64,000 nt of DNA from Solimonas sp041659605 (GTDB lineage Bacteria > Pseudomonadota > Gammaproteobacteria > Nevskiales > Nevskiaceae). Position numbers and translations under genes: made by a program. Below the pieces are notes generated by a model. The model was not told the DNA's origin. It made no database searches and worked only from the letters and a program-made list of their open reading frames with translations. Positions 7,841 through 17,058 of this stretch are shown one piece after another. Location: the NCBI GenBank assembly GCA_041659605.1, contig JBAZXW010000015.1, forward strand, positions 35,681-99,680. Reading direction: 5' to 3'. Every line of letters begins with the position of its first letter. Position 1 is the first letter of the stretch.

Positions 7841-9223
7841 ATGAACTGGCTCAAGTCTCTGGTTTCAAGAAAAAGGCCTTCCCCCGCCGAAGCCCGCCCC
7901 GTCGAAGCCCGGCGTATCCCCCGGTCGGAACATCCGATCTCCCGATCGCAGTTTCCGCAAGGCACGCTGCGCACGCTGTATGGCCTGAAGGATGCGGGCT
8001 ATGAGGCGTATGTGGTGGGTGGCGGGGTGCGCGATCTGCTGGCCGGCGAGGCGCCGAAGGATTTCGACATCGCGACCAACGCGCACCCGGACGAGATCCG
8101 CAAGATCTTCCGGTCCTGCCGCCTGGTCGGGCGTCGTTTCATGATTGCCCATGTCCGCTGGGGTCAGGAGGTCGTCGAGGTCACGACTTTCCGCGGCGTG
8201 ATCACCGACGAGCACGAGCGCGACGACACCGGGCGCATCCTCGCCGACAACGAGTACGGCACCCTGGAAACCGACGCGTTCCGGCGCGACTTCACGGTCA
8301 ACGCGCTTTATTACGACATCCGCGACTACTCGATCGTCGATCACGTCGGCGGGCTCGAAGACATGCAGCGGCGCGTGATCCGCCTGATCGGCGATCCCGA
8401 GACGCGCTACCGCGAGGATCCGGTGCGCATGCTGCGTGCGGTGCGCATCGCCAACAAGCTGCGCTTCGCGATCGACAAGAAGACCGCCGCGCCGATTGCG
8501 TCGCTCGCCGGCCTGCTGCGCGAGATCCCGCCGGCGCGGCTGTTCGACGAGGTCATCAAGCTGCTGCAGTCGCGCGACGCGGTGGCCAATCTCGACAGCC
8601 TGCATACGCACGGCATGCTCAAGCATCTGCTGCCGATGACGGATGCATCGCTGGGTAACGAGCGCGATGCGGCCTTCATGCACCAGGCCCTGGCGAATAC
8701 GGCGGAGCGCATCGCCGGCGACCAGAGTGTGAGCCCGGCGTTTCTCTACGCGGCATTGCTGTGGCCGGGGGTGGCGAAGGAATACGCACGCCTGACCGAA
8801 CGTGAAGGGGCGCATGCCAACGTCGCGATCGTGCAGGCCTCCGAAAAGGTGCTGGCCCAGGCCATGCACCACGTGATGATCCCGAAACGGTTCTCGCTGC
8901 CGATGCGCGAGATCTGGGTGCTGCAGCCGCGTTTCGAGGCGCGTCAGGGCGGGCGGGCGAAGCGTCTGCTGACGCATCCGCGCTTTCGCGCCGCCTACGA
9001 TTTTCTGCTGCTGCGCGCCTCCGTCGGCGAGGTGCCGCAGGAACTGGCCGACTGGTGGACGCGCGCGCAGACCGCCGAGCACCTGCCGCCGGTCCGCGAG
9101 CAGGAAGGCGAGGAGCGCGAGGAAGGCACCGCCGAGGCGCCGCGCAAGAAGCGGCGCCGGCGCCGCGGCGGCCGCAGCCGGCGCGGAGCAGGCGATGCCG
9201 GCTCACAGCCGGTCGGGGAATGA
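7841..9223 (+). CDS. pcnB: poly(A) polymerase I
   Basis: Adds poly(A) tails to RNA 3' ends and so promotes decay. The 460-residue product has the nucleotidyltransferase head (GGGVRDLLAG, then KDFDIATNA with the metal aspartates, about residues 63-90), the RRDFTVNAL and RYREDPVRMLRA motifs of the tRNA-nucleotidyltransferase/PcnB family, and a very basic C-terminal tail (KKRRRRRGGRSRR) as in bacterial PcnB. The frame is open 16 codons further upstream, towards the divergent tRNA; the ATG at 7841 gives a normal N-terminus. A TATTAT box 15 bases before the start may be the -10. The stop overlaps folK (ATGA). Confidence 0.95.
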   Translation: MNWLKSLVSRKRPSPAEARPVEARRIPRSEHPISRSQFPQGTLRTLYGLKDAGYEAYVVGGGVRDLLAGEAPKDFDIATNAHPDEIRKIFRSCRLVGRRFMIAHVRWGQEVVEVTTFRGVITDEHERDDTGRILADNEYGTLETDAFRRDFTVNALYYDIRDYSIVDHVGGLEDMQRRVIRLIGDPETRYREDPVRMLRAVRIANKLRFAIDKKTAAPIASLAGLLREIPPARLFDEVIKLLQSRDAVANLDSLHTHGMLKHLLPMTDASLGNERDAAFMHQALANTAERIAGDQSVSPAFLYAALLWPGVAKEYARLTEREGAHANVAIVQASEKVLAQAMHHVMIPKRFSLPMREIWVLQPRFEARQGGRAKRLLTHPRFRAAYDFLLLRASVGEVPQELADWWTRAQTAEHLPPVREQEGEEREEGTAEAPRKKRRRRRGGRSRRGAGDAGSQPVGE

Positions 9224-9690
9224 GACGCGCCTGGATCGGTCTGGGCGCCAATCTCGGCGATCCGCCGGCGCAACTGCGCACGGCACTGGAACAGATCGCA
9301 CAGCTGGGCGAGCTGCAGGCGGTTTCGCCGTTTTACCGTAGCGCGCCGATGGGCCCGGCCGACCAGCCGGAGTACTGCAACGCGGTGTGCCGGCTGGCAA
9401 CAGCGCTCTCTCCGCTGGAGCTGATGCGGCAGCTGCTTGCCATCGAGCGGCGCATGGGGCGCATCCGCGGCGCCAAATGGGGGCCGCGCACGATCGACCT
9501 GGATCTGCTGCACGTCGACGGCGAGCGCAGCGACACCGCGGATCTGACCCTGCCGCATCCGGGCATTGCCGAGCGCAACTTCGTGCTGCTGCCTCTGGCC
9601 GATCTCGATCCCGATCTGCTGGTTCCGGGACTCGGGCGCGTAGCGGAGCTGAGCGCACGCGCCGGCCGCGCCGGGCTGGCGCCCTGGTGA
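9220..9690 (+). CDS. folK: HPPK, folate pathway pyrophosphokinase
   Basis: 2-amino-4-hydroxy-6-hydroxymethyldihydropteridine pyrophosphokinase, which moves pyrophosphate from ATP to the pterin in folate synthesis. The 156-residue product shows the family signature: GLGANLGDP near the N-terminus, SPFYRSAPMGPADQPEYCNAV, and the WGPRTIDLDLL metal-binding segment. It overlaps pcnB by 4 bp (ATGA), the usual pcnB-folK coupling. In pseudomonads panB-panC follow at once; here the N-ATPase operon lies in between on the other strand, its last stop codon only 6 bp from the folK stop. Confidence 0.95.
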   Translation: MRRAWIGLGANLGDPPAQLRTALEQIAQLGELQAVSPFYRSAPMGPADQPEYCNAVCRLATALSPLELMRQLLAIERRMGRIRGAKWGPRTIDLDLLHVDGERSDTADLTLPHPGIAERNFVLLPLADLDPDLLVPGLGRVAELSARAGRAGLAPW

Positions 9691-9696
9691 GACGGA

Positions 9697-10521
9697 TCAC
9701 GAGGCGGTCAGCAGGATCACCTCGATCTCCTCGATGATTTCCTCCTGGCGCTCCTGATTTTCGCGGCGCTGCAGCGCAACCAGCTGTTCGTCGAGACGGT
9801 GGCGCGCGAGGTCCATGTGCTCCAGTCGGCGCCGGTTCTCCTCGAGCAGCGATTCGTACAGCAGCGCATGCAGCAGCGCGTAGAGGTAATGGTCGGTCAG
9901 TGCCGCGAGGCAGTCCGCCGGCTGCAGATACAGCCGCGGCGGGAATACCGGAATCGAGGGCAACGGCGGTGGTTCCGGTAGCGGGAGCAGCTGGCGGCTC
10001 TGAATGCCGTCGGCGCCATGATGCAGGACCACCAACCGCAGGGATCGGTCCGCATGCCCGGCGGCCAGGGCGTTGATCGCCGCGAGCAGGCCGGTCAGCA
10101 CTGCCGGGACTTCGTCGGCGACGCTGGGGGCGCGGACGCGTGTCGTCGCTTGCGCCGCGGCAGGCCAGCCGTCGGCGAGCTTGTCGCCGACCAGGATGAT
10201 GTGCTCGGCCGCCGCATCGGCCAGATGAGCGACTGCGGCCTGCGAGATGCGCGCGTTGAAGTCGCCGCAGAAGCCGCGTTCGGCGCCGACGACGCAGCAG
10301 ACCTCGACGTAGGGCGGCTCGGGCAGCCGCAATGCGGCACGGTGGAACTGCAGCACATCGGCCAGCGCAGTCCCGATTTCCTGGACCGACTCGCGCTGTG
10401 CGTCGATCAGCTCGCCGACGCGGCGCAGCTCGACCAGCGCGAGCCCCTTCATCGCGCCGAGAATCGCGCTGATCTCGCTCAGGCCCGCGATGCGGGCCTG
10501 CAGTTCACGCCGCCGGCTCAT
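9697..10521 (-). CDS. atpG: N-type F-ATPase gamma subunit
   Basis: Rotor shaft of the F1 part. The 274-residue protein keeps the N-terminal helix (LQARIAGLSEISAILGAMKGLALVELRR with its IxxIxxMKxxA-like pattern, residues 7-30), the GFCGDFN segment in the Rossmann-like domain and the C-terminal helix. It is diverged from housekeeping gamma subunits, as in N-ATPases. I chose the ATG at 10521 (MSRRREL), which overlaps the end of atpA by 17 bp. It is the last gene of the operon. Confidence 0.88.
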   Translation of the reverse strand: MSRRRELQARIAGLSEISAILGAMKGLALVELRRVGELIDAQRESVQEIGTALADVLQFHRAALRLPEPPYVEVCCVVGAERGFCGDFNARISQAAVAHLADAAAEHIILVGDKLADGWPAAAQATTRVRAPSVADEVPAVLTGLLAAINALAAGHADRSLRLVVLHHGADGIQSRQLLPLPEPPPLPSIPVFPPRLYLQPADCLAALTDHYLYALLHALLYESLLEENRRRLEHMDLARHRLDEQLVALQRRENQERQEEIIEEIEVILLTAS

Positions 10522-11989
10522 CGCCGAGCCCGATCCATGCGCGCACTGCACGGCTCCACTGGTCGCGCTCGGCCTCCAGCGAGGGATGGCCGTCCGCGGG
10601 ACCGCTGCGCAGGTGTGCGAGCGCCTGCGGCAGCACGGCGTCGCCGAGGCCGTCCAGCAGTCCGTCGTTGTAGGCGACGAGCCAGGCCAGCTGCTCGGCG
10701 ATCGACAGCGGGTCGAGCTGGGCCTGGCGCAGGATTTCGCGCAGCAGACGCCCGCGCGCGATGCGCTGCTCCATTGCCGGGTCGAGATGCGCGCCGAAGC
10801 GGGTGAACACCTCCAGTTCGAGGAACTGCAGGTAGTCGAGTTTCATCCGCCCCGCCTCGCGCTTGATCGCCGCATCCTGGGCCTTGCCGCCGATGCGGGA
10901 CACCGAGCGCGCGATGTCGATCGCCGGTCGCGTGCCGCGCGCGAACAGGGCGGCGTCGAACAGGATCTGGCCATCGGTGATCGAGATCAGATTGGTCGGG
11001 ATGTACGCGGCGATCTCCCCCTGTTGGGTCTCGACGATCGGCAGCGCGGTCATGCTGCCGCCGCCGCGGCTCGCCGCCAGGCAGGTCGAGCGTTCGAGCA
11101 AGCGTGCATGCAGATAGAAGATGTCGCCCGGATAGGCCTCGCGTCCCGGCGGTCGCCGCAGCAGCAGCGAGAGCTCGCGGTAGGTGCGAGCATGCATCGA
11201 CAGATCGTCGTAGACGATCAGCGTGTCGTGGCCGTCGAGTGCCCAGGCTTCGGCAATCGCGCAGCCGGCGAACGGCGAAAGGTACTGCAGCCCGGGCGCC
11301 GCGCTGGCCTCGGCAACGACCAACGTGGTGTGCGCGAGCGCACCCGTGCGTCTGAGCACGTCGATCGTGCGGATGACCGACGAGCGTTTCTGCCCGATCA
11401 GCACATAGACGCAGCGGACCTGCTTGCCGATCTGATTGACGACGATGTCGAGCGCCAGCGCGCTCTTGCCGGTGCCGTTGTCGCCGATCAGCAGCTGGCG
11501 CTGGCCCTTGCCGATCGGCAGCAGCGTGTCGACGATCTTGACGCCGCTGTACAGCGGGCGCGTGATGAAATCGCGGTCGACGATCGGCGGCGACGGCGCG
11601 TCGAGAGCGTGCAGGCTTGTCGTGTGCGCCGGCGGCTTGCCGTCGAGCGGCTGGCCGAGCGGATCGACGACGCGGCCGAGCAGCGCGTCGCCGACGCCGA
11701 TCTCGAGCCGGCGCCCGGGCAGTTGCGCAATGACGCCGGCGCGCAGCTGCGGCGTCTGGCGCAGCAGCACCGTGCCGATCAGGCCGGACGACAGCTGGAA
11801 TACGACGGCCTGGCTGCCGTCTTCGAATTCCACGAGTTCGTCGATGCGCGCCGACGGCAGGCCCTCGATCCAGGCGATGCCGTCGCCGACCGAAGTGACG
11901 TGGCCGCGTTCGACGACGCGCAGGCCGAAGCGGTAGGCGGCAAGCACCGCCGCCCGTGCGTCGATCGGCGTCAGCGCCTCAGCGTCCAT
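10505..11989 (-). CDS. atpA: N-type F-ATPase alpha subunit
   Basis: Non-catalytic nucleotide-binding subunit of F1. The 494-residue product has the N-terminal beta-barrel, a Walker A loop (GDNGTGKSAL), the GQKRSSV segment and the alpha-subunit ending of the central domain (SVSRIGGKAQ). The frame is open further upstream, but the ATG at 11989 (MDAEALTP) fits alpha N-termini and overlaps atpF by 11 bp. The order B-E-F-A-G with D-C first marks the N-ATPase family. Confidence 0.94.
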   Translation of the reverse strand: MDAEALTPIDARAAVLAAYRFGLRVVERGHVTSVGDGIAWIEGLPSARIDELVEFEDGSQAVVFQLSSGLIGTVLLRQTPQLRAGVIAQLPGRRLEIGVGDALLGRVVDPLGQPLDGKPPAHTTSLHALDAPSPPIVDRDFITRPLYSGVKIVDTLLPIGKGQRQLLIGDNGTGKSALALDIVVNQIGKQVRCVYVLIGQKRSSVIRTIDVLRRTGALAHTTLVVAEASAAPGLQYLSPFAGCAIAEAWALDGHDTLIVYDDLSMHARTYRELSLLLRRPPGREAYPGDIFYLHARLLERSTCLAASRGGGSMTALPIVETQQGEIAAYIPTNLISITDGQILFDAALFARGTRPAIDIARSVSRIGGKAQDAAIKREAGRMKLDYLQFLELEVFTRFGAHLDPAMEQRIARGRLLREILRQAQLDPLSIAEQLAWLVAYNDGLLDGLGDAVLPQALAHLRSGPADGHPSLEAERDQWSRAVRAWIGLGDEPAA

Positions 11990-12725
11990 CGCCAGACGAG
12001 TGACGGAAGTGCGCGAGTTCGTCCGCAAGAGAGGCCTGCAGCACCCACGGACCCAGCGCGATGCGCAGGCCGCCGAGCAGATCTGGATCGACGCGGCGGA
12101 TCGCGTGCGTCTTGGTGCCGAGGTGGGTGCCGAGCGCGTCGCGCAACTGAGCGTAGCGCGCGTCCGGCAGCGGGTGCGCGCTGCAGATGTCGAGAGTGGC
12201 GTCCGATTGCGCCGCGTCGACCAGGCGCGCTTTCTGTTCCGGGTCCAGTGCTGCGAGGTCGTCGATCACGACTTCGGCGATGCGCGCGTCCAGCTCCGGG
12301 CCGGACAGGCGCTCCAGCACCCGGGCGGCGAGCTGCAGACCCTGCTCGGCCGCGCGCGCCTCCAGGGTGCGGCACTGCTCCAGCTGACGGCGCTCCTGCA
12401 CCGCCTGTTGCTTCGCACGCTCGGCGTCGAGTGCCGTGCGCAGCGCGGCGAGCTGTTTGTCGCGCTCCGCCACCAGTTCGGCGGCGAGTTGCGCGCGGCT
12501 GGATTCGCGCTCGCGGTCCCAGTCCTTCATGCGGTTCTCGTACTGCGCCTGCAGATCGCGTGCCGCGTCCGCCTGCGTCTGAGCCTGCGCGATGGTCGCG
12601 GCGACGGCGGACTGGCGGCGGGCAATGGCTTCGCGCACGGGCTTGAAGAAAAAGCGGCGCAGCACCCACAGCAGGACCAGGAAGTTGATGATCTCCAGCG
12701 CGAAGGTCGTGGCGTCGATCTGCAT
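11979..12725 (-). CDS. atpF: N-type F-ATPase b-delta fusion subunit
   Basis: Peripheral stalk subunit. The 248-residue protein starts with one membrane helix (IINFLVLLWVLRRFFF), continues as a long charged coiled coil (about 35-130) and ends in a delta-like domain (about 140-240, with RIALGPWVLQASLADEL). No separate atpH gene exists in the operon, so this b-delta fusion carries both jobs, which is usual for N-ATPases. The start lies 11 bp after the atpE stop. Confidence 0.9.
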   Translation of the reverse strand: MQIDATTFALEIINFLVLLWVLRRFFFKPVREAIARRQSAVAATIAQAQTQADAARDLQAQYENRMKDWDRERESSRAQLAAELVAERDKQLAALRTALDAERAKQQAVQERRQLEQCRTLEARAAEQGLQLAARVLERLSGPELDARIAEVVIDDLAALDPEQKARLVDAAQSDATLDICSAHPLPDARYAQLRDALGTHLGTKTHAIRRVDPDLLGGLRIALGPWVLQASLADELAHFRHSSGDGR

Positions 12726-12736
12726 GGCGTGCCCCG

Positions 12737-13003
12737 CTACTTCAAGAGATAGGCGAGCAGCGGATTGCGGAACAGCACGATCAGCACGACGACCAGCACG
12801 TAGATCGCCAGCGATTCGATCATCGCCAGGCCGATGAACAGGGTGCGCGTGATCGACTTTTCCGCTTCCGGCTGGCGTGCGAGCGCGTCGATCGCCTGGC
12901 TGATCGCACGGCCCATGGCCAGCGCCGGCAGCATCACGCCCAGCGCGATCGCCAGCAGCGCAACGACGGTGGAGAGCAGCGCGAACCAGGTCATGTCGTT
13001 CAT
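12737..13003 (-). CDS. atpE: N-type F-ATPase c subunit
   Basis: An 88-residue two-helix rotor-ring protein. The ion-binding helix reads MIESLAIY, keeping the carboxylate Glu, a following Ser and the Tyr five residues on. Aligned by the RQPE loop to Ilyobacter tartaricus c, the helix-1 sodium ligand Gln32 is replaced by Met (LPALAMGRA) and Thr67 by Leu. The sodium ligand set is therefore incomplete, and proton use is at least as likely. This is my alignment by eye. Gene spacing: 7 bp from atpB, 11 bp to atpF. Confidence 0.92.
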   Translation of the reverse strand: MNDMTWFALLSTVVALLAIALGVMLPALAMGRAISQAIDALARQPEAEKSITRTLFIGLAMIESLAIYVLVVVLIVLFRNPLLAYLLK

Positions 13004-13010
13004 GGGAGTC

Positions 13011-13691
13011 TCATGGGGTATCGGGGGTCATGGGGATCGCAGCGCGTCGCGACTGGATGGCGCCGGCGATGTAGACCAGCGCGAGCATGCCGAAGATGTA
13101 GGCCTGGACCAGCGCCTCTACGATGTGCAGCAGCAGCAGCGGCACCGGCACCAGCAGGCCGCCCACCATCAGCACCAGCAGCGCTGCGATTTCCAGGCTC
13201 ATGATGTTGCCGAACAGGCGCACCGCGAGCGACACCGTGCGCGTCAGTTCGCCGACGATGTGGAATGGCAGCAGCAACAGACTGGGTTCGGCGTAGTGAC
13301 GCAGGTGCGCCCACAGCCCGGCACTGCGGATGCCGAAGGCGTGCACCGACAGGAACACCAGCAGCGCGAGCGCAGCGGTCAGCGACAGGTCGTCGGTCGG
13401 AGAGGACAGGCCCGGCACGATGCCGGTGAGGTTGGCGACGACGAGGAAGATCCACAGCGTGCCGATCCAGTCGGCGAGCCCGGCGGGCGCGTCGGCCAGC
13501 GTCGAGTGCACGGCGTCGTCGATCGCCGCGACGACGCCTTCGAGTGCCGACTGCCATGGCCCGGGCGCGTGGCGCATGCGGCGCGTACCGAGCACGGCCA
13601 GCGCGCCAAGGACGACGATCAGGCCCCAGGTCGTCACGACGGTTCGCGAGATCGGCAAGGCGCCGAGATGGAACAGGATCAACGGGTCCAT
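13011..13691 (-). CDS. atpB: N-type F-ATPase a subunit
   Basis: Membrane stator subunit that forms the ion half-channels. The 226-residue protein has five to six helices and the essential arginine in SLAVRLFGNIMS (about residue 167), followed by the long final helices. The start codon overlaps the stop of the preceding atpQ (TGATG), so there is no room for an atpR gene, which in described N-ATPase operons sits between atpQ and atpB. Confidence 0.93.
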   Translation of the reverse strand: MDPLILFHLGALPISRTVVTTWGLIVVLGALAVLGTRRMRHAPGPWQSALEGVVAAIDDAVHSTLADAPAGLADWIGTLWIFLVVANLTGIVPGLSSPTDDLSLTAALALLVFLSVHAFGIRSAGLWAHLRHYAEPSLLLLPFHIVGELTRTVSLAVRLFGNIMSLEIAALLVLMVGGLLVPVPLLLLHIVEALVQAYIFGMLALVYIAGAIQSRRAAIPMTPDTP

Positions 13692-13975
13692 CACGGATGC
13701 TCGCGGATGTAGAGATAGACGTTGATCACACCGACGCACAGACCGAGCAAGATCAGGCTGACCGTCCAGCGCGACGAGTAGCTGTCGGCCAGTCCGTCCA
13801 GCCAGAGGCCGAGGTAGGCCAGCCCGATCACCGGCAGCACGAACAGCAGCCCGAGCGTGCCGAGAAACACGGTCTGTCCGAGGACGGTCTGGCGCTCGAT
13901 TTTTGCGCGGCGCGTGCGTTGCGCCTGGCGTTCCACCTCTCGTCGCAACCGATGGTTGTCGGGCTGGAGGCTCAT
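13691..13975 (-). CDS. atpQ: N-ATPase AtpQ-like (AtpI/AtpZ type) protein
   Basis: A 94-residue protein with a charged N-terminal helix (RLRREVERQAQRTRRAKIE) and two membrane helices (about 36-58 and 68-88). Layout and position directly after atpC match AtpQ, a relative of AtpI/AtpZ thought to help ion supply or ring assembly. It lies 7 bp after atpC and overlaps atpB by one base. The symbol rests on position and topology. Confidence 0.78.
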   Translation of the reverse strand: MSLQPDNHRLRREVERQAQRTRRAKIERQTVLGQTVFLGTLGLLFVLPVIGLAYLGLWLDGLADSYSSRWTVSLILLGLCVGVINVYLYIREHP

Positions 13976-13982
13976 GGCAGGG

Positions 13983-14378
13983 TCATGGCCGGGCGATCCG
14001 CGACAGGCGCCGCGACATTTCGCGCTCGAGGCGTGAGAGGTGGTCCTTGAGCACGCCCAGCCGGCGTTCGTCGGCGCGCAACTCGTCTTCGAGTGCCTGG
14101 TTGATGCGCTCGAAGTCCGTGCCCTGAAGATAGCGGCGCGTGGTGATGCTCAGGTGGTTGCTGCGGAAGCTCAGCACCGCGCCGGGCAGCGCCACGTAGT
14201 GCCACTCCGGCGCATCGGTGCGGTAGCGCGCCAGGCCGTAGTCGAGCACCGTGACCAGGCGCGCATGCTGCGGCAGCAGGCCGAACCAGCCGCTGGCGTC
14301 CTCGCCGATGAAGTGGGTCACGCCGTCGATGCGCTCGCGCCGCGTCGCGCTGCACAGGTGCAGGCTGAAGCTGCTCAT
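13983..14378 (-). CDS. atpC: N-type F-ATPase epsilon subunit
   Basis: A 131-residue epsilon subunit: N-terminal beta-sandwich with HFIGEDASGWFGLLPQHA, and a C-terminal helical part (EDELRADERRLGVLKDHLSRLE) that in F1 contacts gamma and regulates the enzyme. The longer open frame up to 14537 is an extension into the gap after atpD; the ATG at 14378 with a GGTGGGAG ribosome site gives the family N-terminus. About 97 bp separate it from atpD, the only real gap in the operon. Confidence 0.9.
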   Translation of the reverse strand: MSSFSLHLCSATRRERIDGVTHFIGEDASGWFGLLPQHARLVTVLDYGLARYRTDAPEWHYVALPGAVLSFRSNHLSITTRRYLQGTDFERINQALEDELRADERRLGVLKDHLSRLEREMSRRLSRIARP

Positions 14379-14475
14379 GCTCCCACCCTTTCGCAAATCC
14401 GAGGGCGGCATGCACGCATGAGTGAGCACGCTCCCGCACCCGTTTGCGCTGCGCGCAAAACACCGTGTCGCGCGC

Positions 14476-15858
<1,383 letters not shown>

Positions 15859-15932
15859 CAGAGGCGGCGAAACGATCTCCCCGAGGCGGTCTCAAGACCC
15901 TCGCATTCTCAAGGCTGGCGCGGCGCAACCCA

Positions 15933-15946
15933 TTGATCTGCGTCAA
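15933..15946. promoter_or_regulatory. FNR/ANR-like box between atpD and panB
   Basis: The sequence TTGATCTGCGTCAA matches the FNR/ANR consensus TTGATNNNNATCAA in 9 of 10 fixed positions. It lies 75 bp before the atpD start and 75 bp before the panB start. Position fits activation of the N-ATPase operon under low oxygen. The two Crp/Fnr-type proteins in this window lack the iron-sulfur cysteines, so the regulator would be encoded elsewhere. Confidence 0.5.
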
Positions 15947-16020
15947 GCATCCGCCGCAAGGGTCCGCCGGGAGGGCGCTGCCCTTTGTTATAGTCGCGCC
16001 CTCTTCGCCGGGGCCCGTCC

Positions 16021-16842
16021 ATGGACACCGCTAAACCCGTCAACATTGCCGAGCTGCGCCGCATGCGTGCGGCGGGCGAGAAGATCGCATGCCTGACCTG
16101 CTACGACGCGAGCTTCGCGCTGGTCGAGGATCGCGCCGGGGTCGACGTCGTGCTCATCGGCGATTCTCTGGGCATGGTGATCCACGGCGGCAAGACGACC
16201 ACGCCGGTGACGGTCGACCAGATCGTCTATCACTCGAAGTGCGTGGCGCCGCATCTGCAGCGCGCGTTCCTGATCGCCGACCTGCCGTTCCTGTCGTACG
16301 CGACGCTGGAGCGCGCGCTCGACGCCTCGCAGCGCGTGATGCAGGAGGGCGGGGCGAAGATGGTCAAGCTCGAAGGCGGACGCGAGCAGGCCAGCATCGT
16401 CGAGTACCTGTCGGTCCGCGGCGTGCCGGTGTGCGCGCACCTGGGTCTGCAGCCGCAGTTCATCCACAAGATGGGCGCGTTCAAGGTACAGGGGCGCGAC
16501 GACGCCGGTGCCGAGGCGATGGTGCACGATGCGCATGTGCTCGTCGAAGCCGGCGCCGACCTGCTGCTGCTCGAATGCATACCGGCGCCACTGGGCAAGC
16601 GTATCGCCGAGGCGTCACCGGTGCCGGTGATCGGCATCGGCGCGGGTCACGACGTCGACGGCCAGATCCTGGTGCTGCACGACATCCTGCACATCTCGCC
16701 GACGGTCACGCTCGGCCGCACGCCGCGCTTCGTGAAAAACTACATGCAAGGTGCACCGGATATCGAGTCGGCGATTCGCGCGTACGTCGCGGAAGTGAAG
16801 TCCGGCGCGTACCCGGCGCCCGAGCACTGCTTCGCATCGTAG
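16021..16842 (+). CDS. panB: ketopantoate hydroxymethyltransferase
   Basis: First committed step of pantothenate synthesis: moves a hydroxymethyl group from methylene-tetrahydrofolate to 2-ketoisovalerate. The 273-residue product shows the family motifs: CLTCYDASFA, DSLGMVIHGGKTT (metal and substrate site), KLEGG, CAHLGLQPQ and GIGAGHDVDGQILVLHD. Length is normal. A TATAGT -10-like box lies at 15989-15994, with no good -35. It is divergent from atpD and collinear with panC and panD, separated from panC by a palindromic repeat. Confidence 0.96.
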   Translation: MDTAKPVNIAELRRMRAAGEKIACLTCYDASFALVEDRAGVDVVLIGDSLGMVIHGGKTTTPVTVDQIVYHSKCVAPHLQRAFLIADLPFLSYATLERALDASQRVMQEGGAKMVKLEGGREQASIVEYLSVRGVPVCAHLGLQPQFIHKMGAFKVQGRDDAGAEAMVHDAHVLVEAGADLLLLECIPAPLGKRIAEASPVPVIGIGAGHDVDGQILVLHDILHISPTVTLGRTPRFVKNYMQGAPDIESAIRAYVAEVKSGAYPAPEHCFAS

Positions 16843-16872
16843 TGGCGTGAGTCAGAAATTCACATTGGCTCT

Positions 16873-17008
16873 CCGTTCGCCCCGAGTGCCGCGCCGAATG
16901 GCGCGGTGTATCGAGGGGCCCGGCAGTGTCTCGATACGCCGCTTGCCTCGATACGTTTCGCTGCGCGAAACACTCGGCACGAACGGGCCGGCTACTCGAC
17001 ACGAACGG
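16873..17008. repeat. intergenic palindromic repeat, copy 2
   Basis: A 136-bp unit between panB and panC, matching the reverse complement of 1458..1578: it begins CCGTTCGCCCCGAGTGCCGC, carries the GGTGTATCGAGG and TCTCGATACGCC blocks and ends CTACTCGACACGAACGG. The centre has an extra palindrome (GTTTCGCTGCGCGAAAC). It is probably non-coding and read through by panB-panC transcription. Confidence 0.75.
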
Positions 17009-17058
17009 GACAGAGTTGTTCAACAACCTGGTGACTCAGAGCCGCAGGTACGGACGAC

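Noticed and set aside
10490..12646. 718-codon open frame on the plus strand across atpA/atpF
   Set aside because: It is antisense to atpA and atpF, is arginine/alanine-rich without any domain, and exists because high GC leaves few stop codons.
15989..15994. confident panB promoter
   Set aside because: TATAGT is a fair -10, but no -35 is found 16-18 bp upstream, so it is mentioned only within the panB entry.
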